64,000 nucleotides of DNA, taken from assembly GCA_001940845.1 (NCBI GenBank), contig MSGV01000001.1:89975-153974 (forward strand). Reading direction: 5' to 3'. The position numbers and the translations under genes are program-made. This DNA is from Christensenellaceae bacterium Phil7 (GTDB lineage: Bacteria > Bacillota > Clostridia > Christensenellales > CAG-138). Positions 42,531 to 51,317 of the stretch are shown piece by piece. The notes below the pieces were generated by a model, which worked only from the letters and a program-made list of their open reading frames with translations, searched no databases and had not been told where the DNA came from. Each line of letters starts with the position of its first letter. Position 1 is the stretch's first letter.

Positions 42531-43078
42531 GATTCTTTTCCTTTCGCACTAAGTTCTTCGTCTATGCGGCGAAACAGTTTCCTGTGTTCTCCATAGTAAA
42601 AACTATCTTTGGGAACCCAGAAATTAAGCAGCGCTTGCAGTTCTGCCGAATCCCCACATAGCTCTCTTGCCTTCTCGTATGCAAAAGTGTTTGCATCAAT
42701 CTCATAAGGCAAGCTCATGTAAGCACGAGTAAAGTAATCATCATCGCCACTTAAAACACACTCTTGCCACTCATTTTCTACGAGCTTATAGCAACTGCCA
42801 TTGTAAAGAACAACATATCCCATGCTTTCTCTAATTCGCCAATCAAACAGCATCGGGCAAAGGTACTGCATGGCATGACGCAGCTCGTGAAACAGGTAGA
42901 ACAGCCACTCATATCTCGGAGCATCTTGTAGAATAGCTGCATTGAGAAACAAAGTATTGGTCGTTACATCATAAGTGCCATAGGCGGTTTCATATTCAAT
43001 AGGCATATAGTAGGATAGCTTTACTTCTATACCCATTTCATGACAGAATTCCTGGGAAATCTTTTCAATCTCGTTCAT
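42527..43078 (-). CDS. Zincin-like metallopeptidase-fold protein
   Basis: A 183-residue protein with the zinc motif HELRH (His64, Glu65, His68) in WLFYLFHELRHAMQYL and an acidic downstream helix (PYEIDANTFAYEKARELCG) that could supply the third ligand. No signal peptide, so it acts in the cytoplasm. Similar ImmA-like zincins accompany stress or phage regulators, but its partner here is the Sel1-NUDIX protein, whose gene overlaps its start by 14 bp. Substrate unknown. Confidence 0.7.
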   Translation of the reverse strand: MNEIEKISQEFCHEMGIEVKLSYYMPIEYETAYGTYDVTTNTLFLNAAILQDAPRYEWLFYLFHELRHAMQYLCPMLFDWRIRESMGYVVLYNGSCYKLVENEWQECVLSGDDDYFTRAYMSLPYEIDANTFAYEKARELCGDSAELQALLNFWVPKDSFYYGEHRKLFRRIDEELSAKGKES

Positions 43079-43916
43079 GTATCATTCTAAATTTTTCCGC
43101 TTCCGCATACAGTTTGGGTGATGTCTGCGGATATGTAAGTTCGGAAGGCAACGCGTCAAAAAACTTTATTTCCTCCATTTCGCTTTCGGGAAGCTCACTG
43201 AGGGAGTGAACAACAGCAAGGAACATCATTCCGTTTGAGCAGGCTTGCGAATTGAAGCCCCAATAGTCGCAAATGGGATAGATGTCGGCATCCTTGATTC
43301 CGCTTTCCTCAAAAAGCTCTCGCTTGGCACATTCAAGCGGTGTTTCACCGGCCTCAATATGACCGCCTTGCGTTTCCCAGGTGTTCCGTTTCTTGTGCCG
43401 TGACAGAATCCACTTGTCATTATAAGAGGCGCAGATAACCGTGTACTCATATCTTTCAAGATATCCAAGCGGATAAATTCTGCATTGCAGAGCTTTGCGA
43501 ATAACTTCAAGGTCAATCAACGGAGCGTTCAGATCAATACCGAGTTCCTTGCATTTTTCGATAGCAAGGTTGTGATCCTGTAAAGCTGCTTTTCGATACC
43601 AAAAGATTGCTTGCTCTATATCACGCTCAACACCGATGGCATTCTCATGGAACCAAGCAAGATTACATTGTCCGTCACGATCACCGTGATCGGCGGCTCT
43701 GCGTGTCCAATAGACTGCTTTCTCAAGATCCTTATCCACGCCAAGACCGTCATAATAGAAGTAGCCAATCTGACATTCGGCAAGCGGATAGCCCTGCTCA
43801 GCAAGAGCTAAGTGCCCCTCAAAGCACTTCTCATATTGCTGTGAATTAAAATATGTTTCAATCAGCTCGTTGCAGATATCCAGCTCTCTGCAAGGCTTGT
43901 AATATGGTTCTGTCAT
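43065..43916 (-). CDS. Sel1-repeat/NUDIX hydrolase fusion
   Basis: A 283-residue protein. Residues 30-130 contain two to three Sel1-type TPR-like repeats (AECQIGYFYYDGLGVDKDLEKAVYWTRRAADHGD, NLAWFHENAIGVERDIEQAIFWYRKAAL). From about 150 it is a NUDIX pyrophosphatase with box GHIEAGETPLECAKRELFEE then SGI. The repeats are probably protein-binding and may link the hydrolase to a partner. The start at 43916 has GGAG upstream. It is coupled to the zincin-like gene. Confidence 0.8.
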   Translation of the reverse strand: MTEPYYKPCRELDICNELIETYFNSQQYEKCFEGHLALAEQGYPLAECQIGYFYYDGLGVDKDLEKAVYWTRRAADHGDRDGQCNLAWFHENAIGVERDIEQAIFWYRKAALQDHNLAIEKCKELGIDLNAPLIDLEVIRKALQCRIYPLGYLERYEYTVICASYNDKWILSRHKKRNTWETQGGHIEAGETPLECAKRELFEESGIKDADIYPICDYWGFNSQACSNGMMFLAVVHSLSELPESEMEEIKFFDALPSELTYPQTSPKLYAEAEKFRMIHERD

Positions 43917-43946
43917 AATATTCACTCCGCTTCGTTCACACACAAA

Positions 43947-44399
43947 TCATTTGAGCGCATAATGCCATTGTCCGTCTTGAAGAAAATAATAAAACTCGCT
44001 AAGTTCATCATCCATAAACACCTTTAGCATATCCATAAAATCCAAGGACAGCGTTTGTTTTGGCAAATCTTCCAATGCAACTCAAAAAACCTTGCCATCA
44101 TCCGAAGATTTCAGTTCCCCCTCAAACAAATTTGTCTTATAAAACAGAACCATATAGCGTGAGCCGTCTTCGTTCGTCCAGTCTTTGATGCCGCATAACT
44201 GCGGCGATGCAATGGTAAGCCCGGTTTCTTCCAACACTTCCCGAACAACCGAATCTGCAAAGGATTCGCCTTTTTCAATATGACCACCGGGAAAAGTAAT
44301 GCCATTCCAATCATCATTTACTTTATCAAGTACTAATACTTGATCGTCCTTATAAACCATACACATATTTGTGATGGTGACAATTTGCGTTCTGTCCAT
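43947..44399 (-). pseudogene. NUDIX hydrolase gene with in-frame TGA
   Basis: From ATG 44399 (AAGGAG 9 nt upstream) the frame encodes a NUDIX protein with box GGHIEKGESFADSVVREVLEE and TGL. After DDGKVF a TGA (44084-44082) replaces the expected Trp codon. The same frame then continues to a natural end at 43947 (ALEDLPKQTLSLDFMDMLKV...YYFLQDGQWHYALK). One base change (TGG to TGA) explains it. The catalytic domain before the stop is nearly complete, so partial function is possible. Confidence 0.78.
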
Positions 44400-44412
44400 T
44401 GTGTGATTCTCC

Positions 44413-44904
44413 TTATCTTTCATAAATCATCCTCAATTCCGTATTCGGTGTACCGAGCATGATTTCTTGCTCCATGCCATCGAACTTGAACCCGTATCTC
44501 TTATAAAAAAGGATAGCTCGCTCGTTGCCTTTCAGCACCCACACAGCGATTTTCTGATAGGCAGAGAGTTTTTCAAAAGCTGCGTTCATCAGCTCATATC
44601 CGATCTTTTTGCCGTAGTAGTCGGTAAGTACATAGATTGCAAAAACCTCGCCTAAATCTGTCGAATCTTCATCACGATACTTGCCGTATGCCACAAAGCC
44701 GACAACCTTTTCGCCGTCCTTTGCGACAAGAATATTATCCGTCCATTGGTGAGACATCTGCTTGCATTTTTCTTCGGTCACGGATTTCAAATACTCCGCA
44801 TCCATAAGTCCTGCATAGGTTTTCTGCCAGGACTTGTAGTGAACATATCCCTTGCCGTCGATTTCCTCATCGGTTTCCATTGGCTTTATGATGTAATCGG
44901 TCAT
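44413..44904 (-). CDS. GNAT-family N-acetyltransferase
   Basis: A 163-residue acetyltransferase: KVVGFVAYGKYRDEDSTDLGEVFAIYVLTDYYGKKIGYELM carries the acetyl-CoA loop, and GNERAILFYKRYGFKFDG the C-terminal strand. GGAGAG precedes the start, which overlaps the methyltransferase stop by 4 bp. Confidence 0.85.
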   Translation of the reverse strand: MTDYIIKPMETDEEIDGKGYVHYKSWQKTYAGLMDAEYLKSVTEEKCKQMSHQWTDNILVAKDGEKVVGFVAYGKYRDEDSTDLGEVFAIYVLTDYYGKKIGYELMNAAFEKLSAYQKIAVWVLKGNERAILFYKRYGFKFDGMEQEIMLGTPNTELRMIYER

Positions 44905-45701
44905 TTCTTCTCTCCTACGAACAACAAATGGTTCGTCATGCCAAGCAGCTCCGGCTTTTCACAGATATAGAAATGATAACGGAGGTACTGCGCGTAGTCA
45001 TCATCGCTCATTTCATTGATTTTTGCCGCCATAAGCTCACTTGCTCCGTCAGATGCAATCTCGTGGAGTATGCTAATTTCACCATCTGCAAGCAGTTTTC
45101 GTGCAGCATCAACGGTATGGAATACAAATGGGAAATCGTGAAGTTTGAATGTTTCTTTGTCATAATCATCTTTTGAAAAGAAATTACCATTGTAAGCAAG
45201 TTCGGTAAGAAAAACGAAATCATTGGCGATAAATGCAAAGAATATCTTACCATCGTCTTTACAAACTCGTTTTGCTTCGCTGATGCACTTCTGCTTATCT
45301 TTATCATTTTCCAAATGATAAAGCGGACCAAACAGAAGCACTATATCAAAGGACTTGTCCTCATAGCAAGAGAGATCAAGAGCATTACCTTGAATGAGTT
45401 CAATCTTATCTTTGAGCGTAAGTTTTTTTCTAAAAGCGGCAATATTTGCATCGGCAAGTTCAAGTGCCGACACTTCGTATCCCTTGCGAGCAAAGTAGAG
45501 ACTATATTCTCCTGCTCCTGCACCAAGATCAAGTATTTTATCGCCCTTCTTCAAGTATTTCTCTATGTAACAAACGGTGGTCAAGAACTCAACACGAGCA
45601 GCTTTTGAATGATTAAGCCTGCTATCTTCGTTAAATATATTATAAGTTCTGTTTACTCGTTCACTTTCGTTTTCAATTTTTATAAGCTGTTCAAAGTCCA
45701 T
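44901..45701 (-). CDS. Class I SAM-dependent methyltransferase
   Basis: A 266-residue methyltransferase: motif I ILDLGAGAGEYSLYFARKG, acidic EVSALELADANI, motif II SFDIVLLFGPLYHLEN and motif III KDDGKIFFAFI. Small-molecule methyltransferases of this type are common in such gene runs; substrate unknown. The start at 45701 has GGAGG 8 nt upstream and lies inside the end of the preceding methyltransferase gene. Confidence 0.85.
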   Translation of the reverse strand: MDFEQLIKIENESERVNRTYNIFNEDSRLNHSKAARVEFLTTVCYIEKYLKKGDKILDLGAGAGEYSLYFARKGYEVSALELADANIAAFRKKLTLKDKIELIQGNALDLSCYEDKSFDIVLLFGPLYHLENDKDKQKCISEAKRVCKDDGKIFFAFIANDFVFLTELAYNGNFFSKDDYDKETFKLHDFPFVFHTVDAARKLLADGEISILHEIASDGASELMAAKINEMSDDDYAQYLRYHFYICEKPELLGMTNHLLFVGEKK

Positions 45702-46176
45702 AAGTAGAGCCTCCAATATGCAACACAATTATTGTATATGGCTTCTTTTCTGTCGCTAGCGGCAAAATTCCGATAGAGTATAAGTGCGGCAATAGAACAT
45801 CATGTATGACCGTCTTATCCATAGCAAAAGAGCTGATAACGTATATGCTTCCATCTTTCTTTAACACTCGCATACATTCTGATATAACAGCCGGAATTAT
45901 ATCCGTTAAATGTCCGATAGCATTATATAAAACAATAACATCAAACTGCTCGTCATCAAATACCATTGATGTAGCATCCATTTTCCAAAAACAAACATTA
46001 TTATGCCTGTCTATTTCATTTGGCAAGCGGCTCCCCTCTAAGTCTATACAATAAACACTCTTTGCAAAATCTGAAGCCGCAATAGAAAATTCAGCACATC
46101 CGCAAGCGACTTCAAGAATATGCTTGTCGGTAATTGCATATTTGATTTCAGAAACAATTTTTTCAACTCTTGTCAT
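45691..46176 (-). CDS. Class I SAM-dependent methyltransferase, second copy
   Basis: A 161-residue methyltransferase: HILEVACGCAEFSIAASDFAKSVYCIDLE (motif I), QFDVIVLYNAIGHLTD and MRVLKKDGSIYVISS. It is not closely similar to its neighbour. The ATG at 46176 is preferred: it overlaps the preceding stop (ATGA) and has GGAAAA upstream; the longer TTG start at 46212 lacks an SD. Confidence 0.8.
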   Translation of the reverse strand: MTRVEKIVSEIKYAITDKHILEVACGCAEFSIAASDFAKSVYCIDLEGSRLPNEIDRHNNVCFWKMDATSMVFDDEQFDVIVLYNAIGHLTDIIPAVISECMRVLKKDGSIYVISSFAMDKTVIHDVLLPHLYSIGILPLATEKKPYTIIVLHIGGSTYGL

Positions 46177-46541
46177 TTGATTTTCCGTCCAATATTCATA
46201 TTCTTTCGCCAACTTGGAGCTTCGCCATCATCTCCCCAATATTCATCTATCGCAACGATTTTCCCATCTTTCACTTGTATGAAAGAAGTTACATGGAAAG
46301 AGAGCGAATTATCTTTGGTTTCCACATGAGTGGCTGTGATGATGGTATCGTCAACATGGATTTCTTTTTCCACCTGTCCTATCCAAGCACCAGGGTACTC
46401 GCAGTTGGCACGGAGGAACTCGTTTACGGTAAAATGCTCATTGGTATTATGCCAATTTATCCAGGCATCGGGCGCAAAATATTCACGGATGGCATCGGCA
46501 TCCTGCTTCAATACTGCTGCCCAAAAGTTTTGAATATCAAT
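46173..46541 (-). CDS. NTF2-like (SnoaL-type) protein
   Basis: A 122-residue cone-shaped NTF2-like protein: IDIQNFWAAVLKQDADAIREYFAPDAWINWHNTNEHF at the front and KDGKIVAIDEYWGDDGEAPSWR at the end. Often an isomerase, hydrolase or stress accessory; role unknown. The start is GTG at 46541 (AAGGGAG upstream), overlapping the GNAT stop, which is preferred to an upstream ATG in the GNAT coding region. Confidence 0.75.
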   Translation of the reverse strand: MDIQNFWAAVLKQDADAIREYFAPDAWINWHNTNEHFTVNEFLRANCEYPGAWIGQVEKEIHVDDTIITATHVETKDNSLSFHVTSFIQVKDGKIVAIDEYWGDDGEAPSWRKNMNIGRKIK

Positions 46542-47034
46542 CACAGAATTGCTCCCTTGTAAGTTCAAAATACAATTGCTCATATTCTTCATCTCTCAGA
46601 TGCTCCGGCACGGATTTTTCTACAAAGCCCAATCGTTTGTATAGAGCAATCGCCTTGGCGTTCTTTGGATGGGGATCAACCCATACAGCATTTGCTCCGT
46701 GCTTAAATGCTTCTGCGATGGCATAGGATAGTCCCTGTGCCGCAATCCCTTTGCCGCGCGCAAATGGGTACAGCTTAATATCTAAGGATGCATGATGGTC
46801 ATGTTCGAAATCAATTCTGTAGAAGCATTCGCCGCAGTATGTATTACCGTCAAAAATACAGTAATGATTAGTGTTTGGTCTGGCGGATTCAATCCACACA
46901 TACCAGTCCTTAATATCCTCATCGGACTGATGTAATCCATTGGGAAAACCAACGAAATGCATTACATCTCCGTCTGACCACAATGCCTGTACACTTTTTA
47001 GATTGGTTTCTTTTGTTTCGCTAATCGTAATCAT
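46537..47034 (-). CDS. GNAT-family N-acetyltransferase
   Basis: A 165-residue acetyltransferase: NTYCGECFYRIDFEHDHHASLDIKLYPFARGKGIAAQGLSYAI and KNAKAIALYKRLGFVEKSVPEHL. GGAGG lies 9 nt before ATG 47034, which overlaps the preceding GNAT stop by 4 bp. Confidence 0.84.
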   Translation of the reverse strand: MITISETKETNLKSVQALWSDGDVMHFVGFPNGLHQSDEDIKDWYVWIESARPNTNHYCIFDGNTYCGECFYRIDFEHDHHASLDIKLYPFARGKGIAAQGLSYAIAEAFKHGANAVWVDPHPKNAKAIALYKRLGFVEKSVPEHLRDEEYEQLYFELTREQFCD

Positions 47035-48398
47035 TCCGATTTCCTCCGTAAAATGTGCCACACATCGGTGCCGGAAAAGCCGCACTTTCTGTATAGCTGT
47101 TCGGGGTGTGTGGGATTATTGCATTGTCCGGACACGGTGACGAATTTTGCTATCGGTTTCATTCGGTTGAGCAGCTCCAGAACAAGGAAGCTGCCGAGTC
47201 CCCTGCCCCGGTATTTCTCGGATACCTGAATCCATTCCAGGATTCCCTCGCCTATACTGCGATCAAGCTCGCCTATTCCGGTGGCAACTATTTTTCCGGT
47301 GCGGCTGTCACGGATAGCAAGCCACAGCTCCGGGGCGTAAACGCTTCGCTGTGTGCAGCCCTGCAATTCATCTGCGGAGATACCAATAGCTGAATAGCAT
47401 CCATTGATATGCTCAGCATATTCCTGGAGCGTAGCTTCGCAGATGGAAAAACGATCAGCCAGCTTTGGCAGTTTCAGCCGGAGTAAATCGTGTTTCAGCC
47501 TAAAATATGGCTCGTCCGTGTAATGTTTCAAAAGTTCGATGGTAAAATCATCGTTATGAACGATTCGCATATTTTGTGGGATCTGAACCCGAGCCGCCTT
47601 CCAATATGGAATGGAAGCTGTCCGGCATGGATTGGCACAATAGGCGGCTAAATTCAACACGGCATTATTTCTCACATAGGTATCATAGGATTCCCGCACC
47701 TCTGTAGAAAACAGCCCTTTCAGCACTATGGCCGCTGCATCGCAATCATCACATTCAAAATAAATGGTTTCATAATCAATAAAGAGCTTTGCAGCTACTG
47801 TTTTGGCAAAGAGGTTAATATTTATTATATCGGCGCTGCCGATATATGCGATTTCATTTTTTTCGACAAATGCAAAGTGTTTGATTTGCCCTCCTGCTTC
47901 CTGATAAAACGCTTTTGCAGGTAATTCCCTGCAAAATGCTTCGAAGTCAGCAGTCAGCGGATTGATAGCTGCGTGGGTTTCTTTATAATAATCAAATAGA
48001 AGCCGACAGCAGAGGTCATACTCTGGCAGCCCGTGATTTGCGGTTTTCAAAGGCATCATGCTATTTGGAGCCGCAAAGTTCTCTAATGTAACATCCATTT
48101 CAAAACAGCTGCGTTTACGCTCGAAGCCTCCGGCAATCAGAAAAGCTGCCAGCGCGGTATCCTCCGATGATAGCATGACCTGTAAAGGCTTTTGCACGGT
48201 TTCCTGCAGCAGAGAAAAGAGCGGGGCTGCCCACAGGTTATTGTATTCCGATAGGCGGAGCCTCAGATATTGATTCTGATTGTGAAAATCATTGCTATAA
48301 AGCTCAATACTGCCTATAGGTTTCCCGGCATATAAAACCGATAGCATATTTTCCGAATCCATGCGCAGCGTAAATTCTGTATAATTACAAGAGATCAT
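47031..48398 (-). CDS. Two-domain GNAT acetyltransferase
   Basis: A 455-residue protein. The C-terminal 150 residues are a clear GNAT domain (GKIVATGIGELDRSIGEGILEWIQVSEKYRGRGLGSFLVLELL, then YRKCGFSGTDVWHIL). The N-terminal 200 residues look like a diverged GNAT half (LAAFLIAGGFERKRSCFEMDV; FVEKNEIAYIGSADI), so this may be a tandem-GNAT enzyme with one active site. GGAGG precedes the ATG. Confidence 0.72.
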   Translation of the reverse strand: MISCNYTEFTLRMDSENMLSVLYAGKPIGSIELYSNDFHNQNQYLRLRLSEYNNLWAAPLFSLLQETVQKPLQVMLSSEDTALAAFLIAGGFERKRSCFEMDVTLENFAAPNSMMPLKTANHGLPEYDLCCRLLFDYYKETHAAINPLTADFEAFCRELPAKAFYQEAGGQIKHFAFVEKNEIAYIGSADIININLFAKTVAAKLFIDYETIYFECDDCDAAAIVLKGLFSTEVRESYDTYVRNNAVLNLAAYCANPCRTASIPYWKAARVQIPQNMRIVHNDDFTIELLKHYTDEPYFRLKHDLLRLKLPKLADRFSICEATLQEYAEHINGCYSAIGISADELQGCTQRSVYAPELWLAIRDSRTGKIVATGIGELDRSIGEGILEWIQVSEKYRGRGLGSFLVLELLNRMKPIAKFVTVSGQCNNPTHPEQLYRKCGFSGTDVWHILRRKSE

Positions 48399-48440
48399 CT
48401 TCTAACCTCCGAATACAAATTTTCTAATATGGATGCCCTG

Positions 48441-48899
48441 TCAGAGCGCCATAATATAAATTTGACAGGGGTTCCGCTCGTCCCAAAGGGTTGGGAATAC
48501 TTCCAACTCCTTGAACCCCAAGGATATGTAAAAACGGTTTGTGGCATCATAACCATCATACTTGCCCATTTGTACCGTCTTTACTTGGATAAACGCATAG
48601 CCTTGGCTTTTTGCTTCCTCCTTTGCGGCAGCAAAAAGCACCCTGCCTATTCCTTGTCTATGATAGCTGCGTAGTACCCCCATGACAGCCAGTTCCACGG
48701 TATGCTTGCCGGTTTCCTTCAGATAGAGGAATCCAACCGGCAACTTTTCATCGAAAGCGGAGAAAAATGTTTTCCCCTTGCTGCCTGCTATATATTTCTC
48801 TCTTGCTTCGGAAATACCAAACCAATCCGGAAGAGCTTCCAGAATTGCCCTTGTTATATTCTCTTTTTCAATATCACTGTCAATTTTTCGCAGCTCCAT
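48441..48899 (-). CDS. GNAT-family N-acetyltransferase
   Basis: A 152-residue acetyltransferase: KLPVGFLYLKETGKHTVELAVMGVLRSYHRQGIGRVLFAAAKEEA with a textbook acetyl-CoA loop, then ATNRFYISLGFKELEVFPTLW. AAGGAG precedes the start. 42 nt upstream of the two-domain GNAT gene. Confidence 0.87.
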   Translation of the reverse strand: MELRKIDSDIEKENITRAILEALPDWFGISEAREKYIAGSKGKTFFSAFDEKLPVGFLYLKETGKHTVELAVMGVLRSYHRQGIGRVLFAAAKEEAKSQGYAFIQVKTVQMGKYDGYDATNRFYISLGFKELEVFPTLWDERNPCQIYIMAL

Positions 48900-49002
48900 T
48901 AACTACTCCTTAAATTCAATGGGCAATAACTCATAATTTGTCGCCAAGTCCCAATTTGTCTGTAATCGTGCAATTATCAACATGTTTGATGAAAAAATAG
49001 GA

Positions 49003-49584
49003 TTAACCATTCAAGTACTGCCGAAATACCAACAAATCCAGTTGGAAAGTGATGCTGTCATAAACACCACCACGGATGGTGCGATTGCCGATGATGCGGC
49101 TGCACTCTGTGAAGCCCAGCAGCTCCGCGACATGGATCATGCGGTTATTGCCGGACCATGTTTGCAGATACAGTTCCCGTATGCCACCATCCAGATGGTA
49201 CAGAATAAAGGTGGCAAGGATGCGTCTGCCCAGCCCTTTGTTCCATAAGCAGCTTTCGCAGATGTCGATGCCAAGGGCATAGCGATTGCTCTCCTTTATC
49301 CAGCGATAGTCTGAGCCGATACAATAGGTGGTTACTCGACCAATATGTGCGCCATCTGCATCTACCTCAAATCTCCAGCGATGCTCATCATTGGGCTTGT
49401 CCGCCAGTTTTCGAACGGCTTCCAGCAATTCTTCCCGAAAAGCTTCCGGTTCGATGGGCTCTATCGGCTCATCGGGGGCGTCCCAATCGCCCCAGGCGGT
49501 TTCAACTGTGAGCCAACGGATGCGGTCGGCAATGTCGCTCTCCACCATATCTCGGAGGACGATATTTTTGTATCTATATTTCAT
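49003..49584 (-). CDS. GNAT-family N-acetyltransferase
   Basis: A 193-residue RimJ-type acetyltransferase: LRDMVESDIADRIRWLTVETAWGDWDAPDEP, GAHIGRVTTYCIG, and LGIDICESCLWNKGLGRRILATFILYHL. GGAAC gives a weak SD. The repeated acidic PIEPIEP stretch is typical of one GNAT subgroup in Firmicutes. Substrate unknown. Confidence 0.83.
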   Translation of the reverse strand: MKYRYKNIVLRDMVESDIADRIRWLTVETAWGDWDAPDEPIEPIEPEAFREELLEAVRKLADKPNDEHRWRFEVDADGAHIGRVTTYCIGSDYRWIKESNRYALGIDICESCLWNKGLGRRILATFILYHLDGGIRELYLQTWSGNNRMIHVAELLGFTECSRIIGNRTIRGGVYDSITFQLDLLVFRQYLNG

Positions 49585-49611
49585 AGTATCTCACTTGTTC
49601 CTTCCTGCGTT

Positions 49612-50091
49612 TTAGGATTCTTTGCTTATAAAATGCGTTGTGCTTTCACAAAGAGAGAGCAGTTCAGCCTTTGCAAATTCGGGGTATAGAGTAATATTTT
49701 TTAGTTCATCTAATGGCATCCAGCCTAAAACAACATTACAATTATCCATTTGTGAAATAAATTCATCCGTTATGGGAATCGAGGAATAACCGATAAAATC
49801 CACTAAATAATAGAATGCAATTCCCTGCTGCCTTTTACCGTTCCATTCCCAAAAGTTTTCTTCCGTCCAAAGTAACCTTTTGATTTCAATATTGGTACCT
49901 GTTTCTTCCTTCCATTCCCGTAGTAAAGCTTCCTCGGTAGTTTCTCCGAATTTAACTGTACCACCGGGCAGAGCATATTCATAATTGTTTTTTTCGCGCT
50001 GCACCAAAATTTTTCTTCCATTAAAAATGACTCCGACAGTTCTTAAACTAAAAGAACAGTTACCGGTATAAAAACGAATATCAACACTCAT
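49612..50091 (-). CDS. NUDIX hydrolase
   Basis: A 159-residue NUDIX protein: FSLRTVGVIFNGRKILVQREKNNYEYALPGGTVKFGETTEEALLREWKEETG holds the full box. It hydrolyses some nucleoside diphosphate derivative. AAGGGG precedes the start. First intact gene of the leftward enzyme run. Confidence 0.87.
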   Translation of the reverse strand: MSVDIRFYTGNCSFSLRTVGVIFNGRKILVQREKNNYEYALPGGTVKFGETTEEALLREWKEETGTNIEIKRLLWTEENFWEWNGKRQQGIAFYYLVDFIGYSSIPITDEFISQMDNCNVVLGWMPLDELKNITLYPEFAKAELLSLCESTTHFISKES

Positions 50092-50427
50092 GGATTTCCC
50101 CTTCCAGCTAAATACTCTAAATTTTGACCCGCTTCATCACTGGAATTGAAAATGATGGAGCAACCCTGTTATCTCGCTGAGATATCCGAAAAAACCCTTT
50201 TTCCTGCTCCGGGAGAGCCGATCACAATAATCTTATTCAAAGTTTACATCTCCTGATTTATATCTTTAAACAGTTTTATCAGCGCTTTCCAGTTCAGAAC
50301 GGTTAAGACCCAATCATTTTTGTCAACTTGACGGGCAGCGGTTCATTTTTCGTTCCACCCCATTTATTATAGCATAAAGCTTTGAATGAATCCACTTGCC
50401 TATAAATTTTATACTTGGAAACGGAGA
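50092..50427. other. Gap with an adenylate-kinase-like remnant
   Basis: On the minus strand 50240-50169 encodes NKIIVIGSPGAGKRVFSDISAR and stops; the following bases in another frame read EITGLLHHFQFQ. This is the P-loop start of a small kinase (topology-modulation/adenylate kinase type) destroyed by frameshift. The element TTGACGGGCAG occurs at 50328-50338 and again exactly 100 bp later in the promoter at 50428. Confidence 0.5.
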
Positions 50428-50456
50428 TTGACGGGCAGAAAAGAAATTGTTATAAT
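50428..50456 (+). promoter_or_regulatory. Promoter of the GNAT pseudogene
   Basis: TTGACG (50428-50433), a 17-bp spacer and TATAAT (50451-50456), 91 nt before the ATG at 50547. Confidence 0.7.
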
Positions 50457-50546
50457 TTGAACATTATAGGCAGCACGAGATCAATGTAAGGTGGAGATAA
50501 GTATTTATCAAGCATTGTGAAAATATTCTGAAGGAGGTAGAGAGCT

Positions 50547-51026
50547 ATGTTGATTTTTTAAAAGTTTTATGATGAGGATTTCCAGCTGTTTGGAAGGCTT
50601 GTTTTTAACAAAACGGTGATGGATATGAATTTGGGCAGGGTATTCACAGAGGAAGAGGCTTTGAGCTTCTTTAAAATGATACTTTCCTGCAACGCATATT
50701 CGGATATTCTTGGATTTTATAGGGCCTATTTATCGGAAACGGATGAATTTATCGGTATGTTTGCCATGACGCAAAATGAAGACTATGATGCCATTGAATT
50801 CGAATATATGCTGCTACCGGAATACTGGGGCAAGGGTTATGCAACTGATTTGATACAAACACAAATTCAGATGGTTCGCGCTGCTTTTCCGGGAAAAAAG
50901 CTCATTGCCATAACTGATCCGACCAATGAGCGCTCAATACATGTTTTGATGAATAACAGCTTTACAGAGGGGACCACATTCATAAATGATGATGGTGATA
51001 ATGCTCGGCTTTTTGTGCATTATTAA
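50547..51026 (+). pseudogene. GNAT acetyltransferase gene with early TAA
   Basis: GGAGG and ATG at 50547 open a frame MLIF, then TAA (50559-50561), then KFYDEDFQLFGRLVFNKTVMDM and an unbroken GNAT domain (ETDEFIGMFAMTQNEDYDAIEFEYMLLPEYWGKGYATDLI, NERSIHVLMNNSFTEG). The stop probably replaced a Lys codon. Reinitiation at 50616 would give 136 residues lacking the first helix. The good promoter and intact rest suggest a recent lesion. Confidence 0.75.
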
Positions 51027-51192
51027 TTCCGGGCAGATCAGGCTTTCTGCCATTCGATTTAAGAAATATATGATTTTGCAATGAGTTTGAATCGGTCGGT
51101 AATTAGAACGCTGCAAACTGTCAACCTAGAACATGGTGGAGCTGATTCATGTGTAGCTGTGAAATATGGGTTCGGATAAAATAAAACAAAAG

Positions 51193-51240
51193 GCATTTGC
51201 GGCAGCTTGTTGCTGAGCCGGGAATGCTTGCATTTTTATT
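51193..51240 (+). terminator. Possible terminator or leader hairpin before nagA
   Basis: GCATT...GGC and GCC...AATGC pair with an internal loop, followed by CATTTTTATT. It may end the GNAT pseudogene transcript. The nagA -35 lies in its downstream edge. Confidence 0.45.
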
Positions 51241-51256
51241 CTGCGAATCTTATAAT
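51228..51256 (+). promoter_or_regulatory. Promoter of the nagA operon
   Basis: TTGCAT (51228-51233), a 17-bp spacer and TATAAT (51251-51256), about 55 nt before the SD of nagA. Confidence 0.7.
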
Positions 51257-51317
51257 GACATATAGAAGCTTTCTATTTATTAACTATTATGTGCAAAGCA
51301 AAAGGAGTGCTGGATTT

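Noticed and set aside
44082-44084. UGA read as an amino acid
   Set aside because: Many intact genes here end in TGA, and similar lone lesions with TAA and TAG occur nearby, so mutation is simpler.
42054-50091. Integron cassette array
   Set aside because: Genes overlap or abut and no attC-like palindromes lie between them; no integron integrase was seen.
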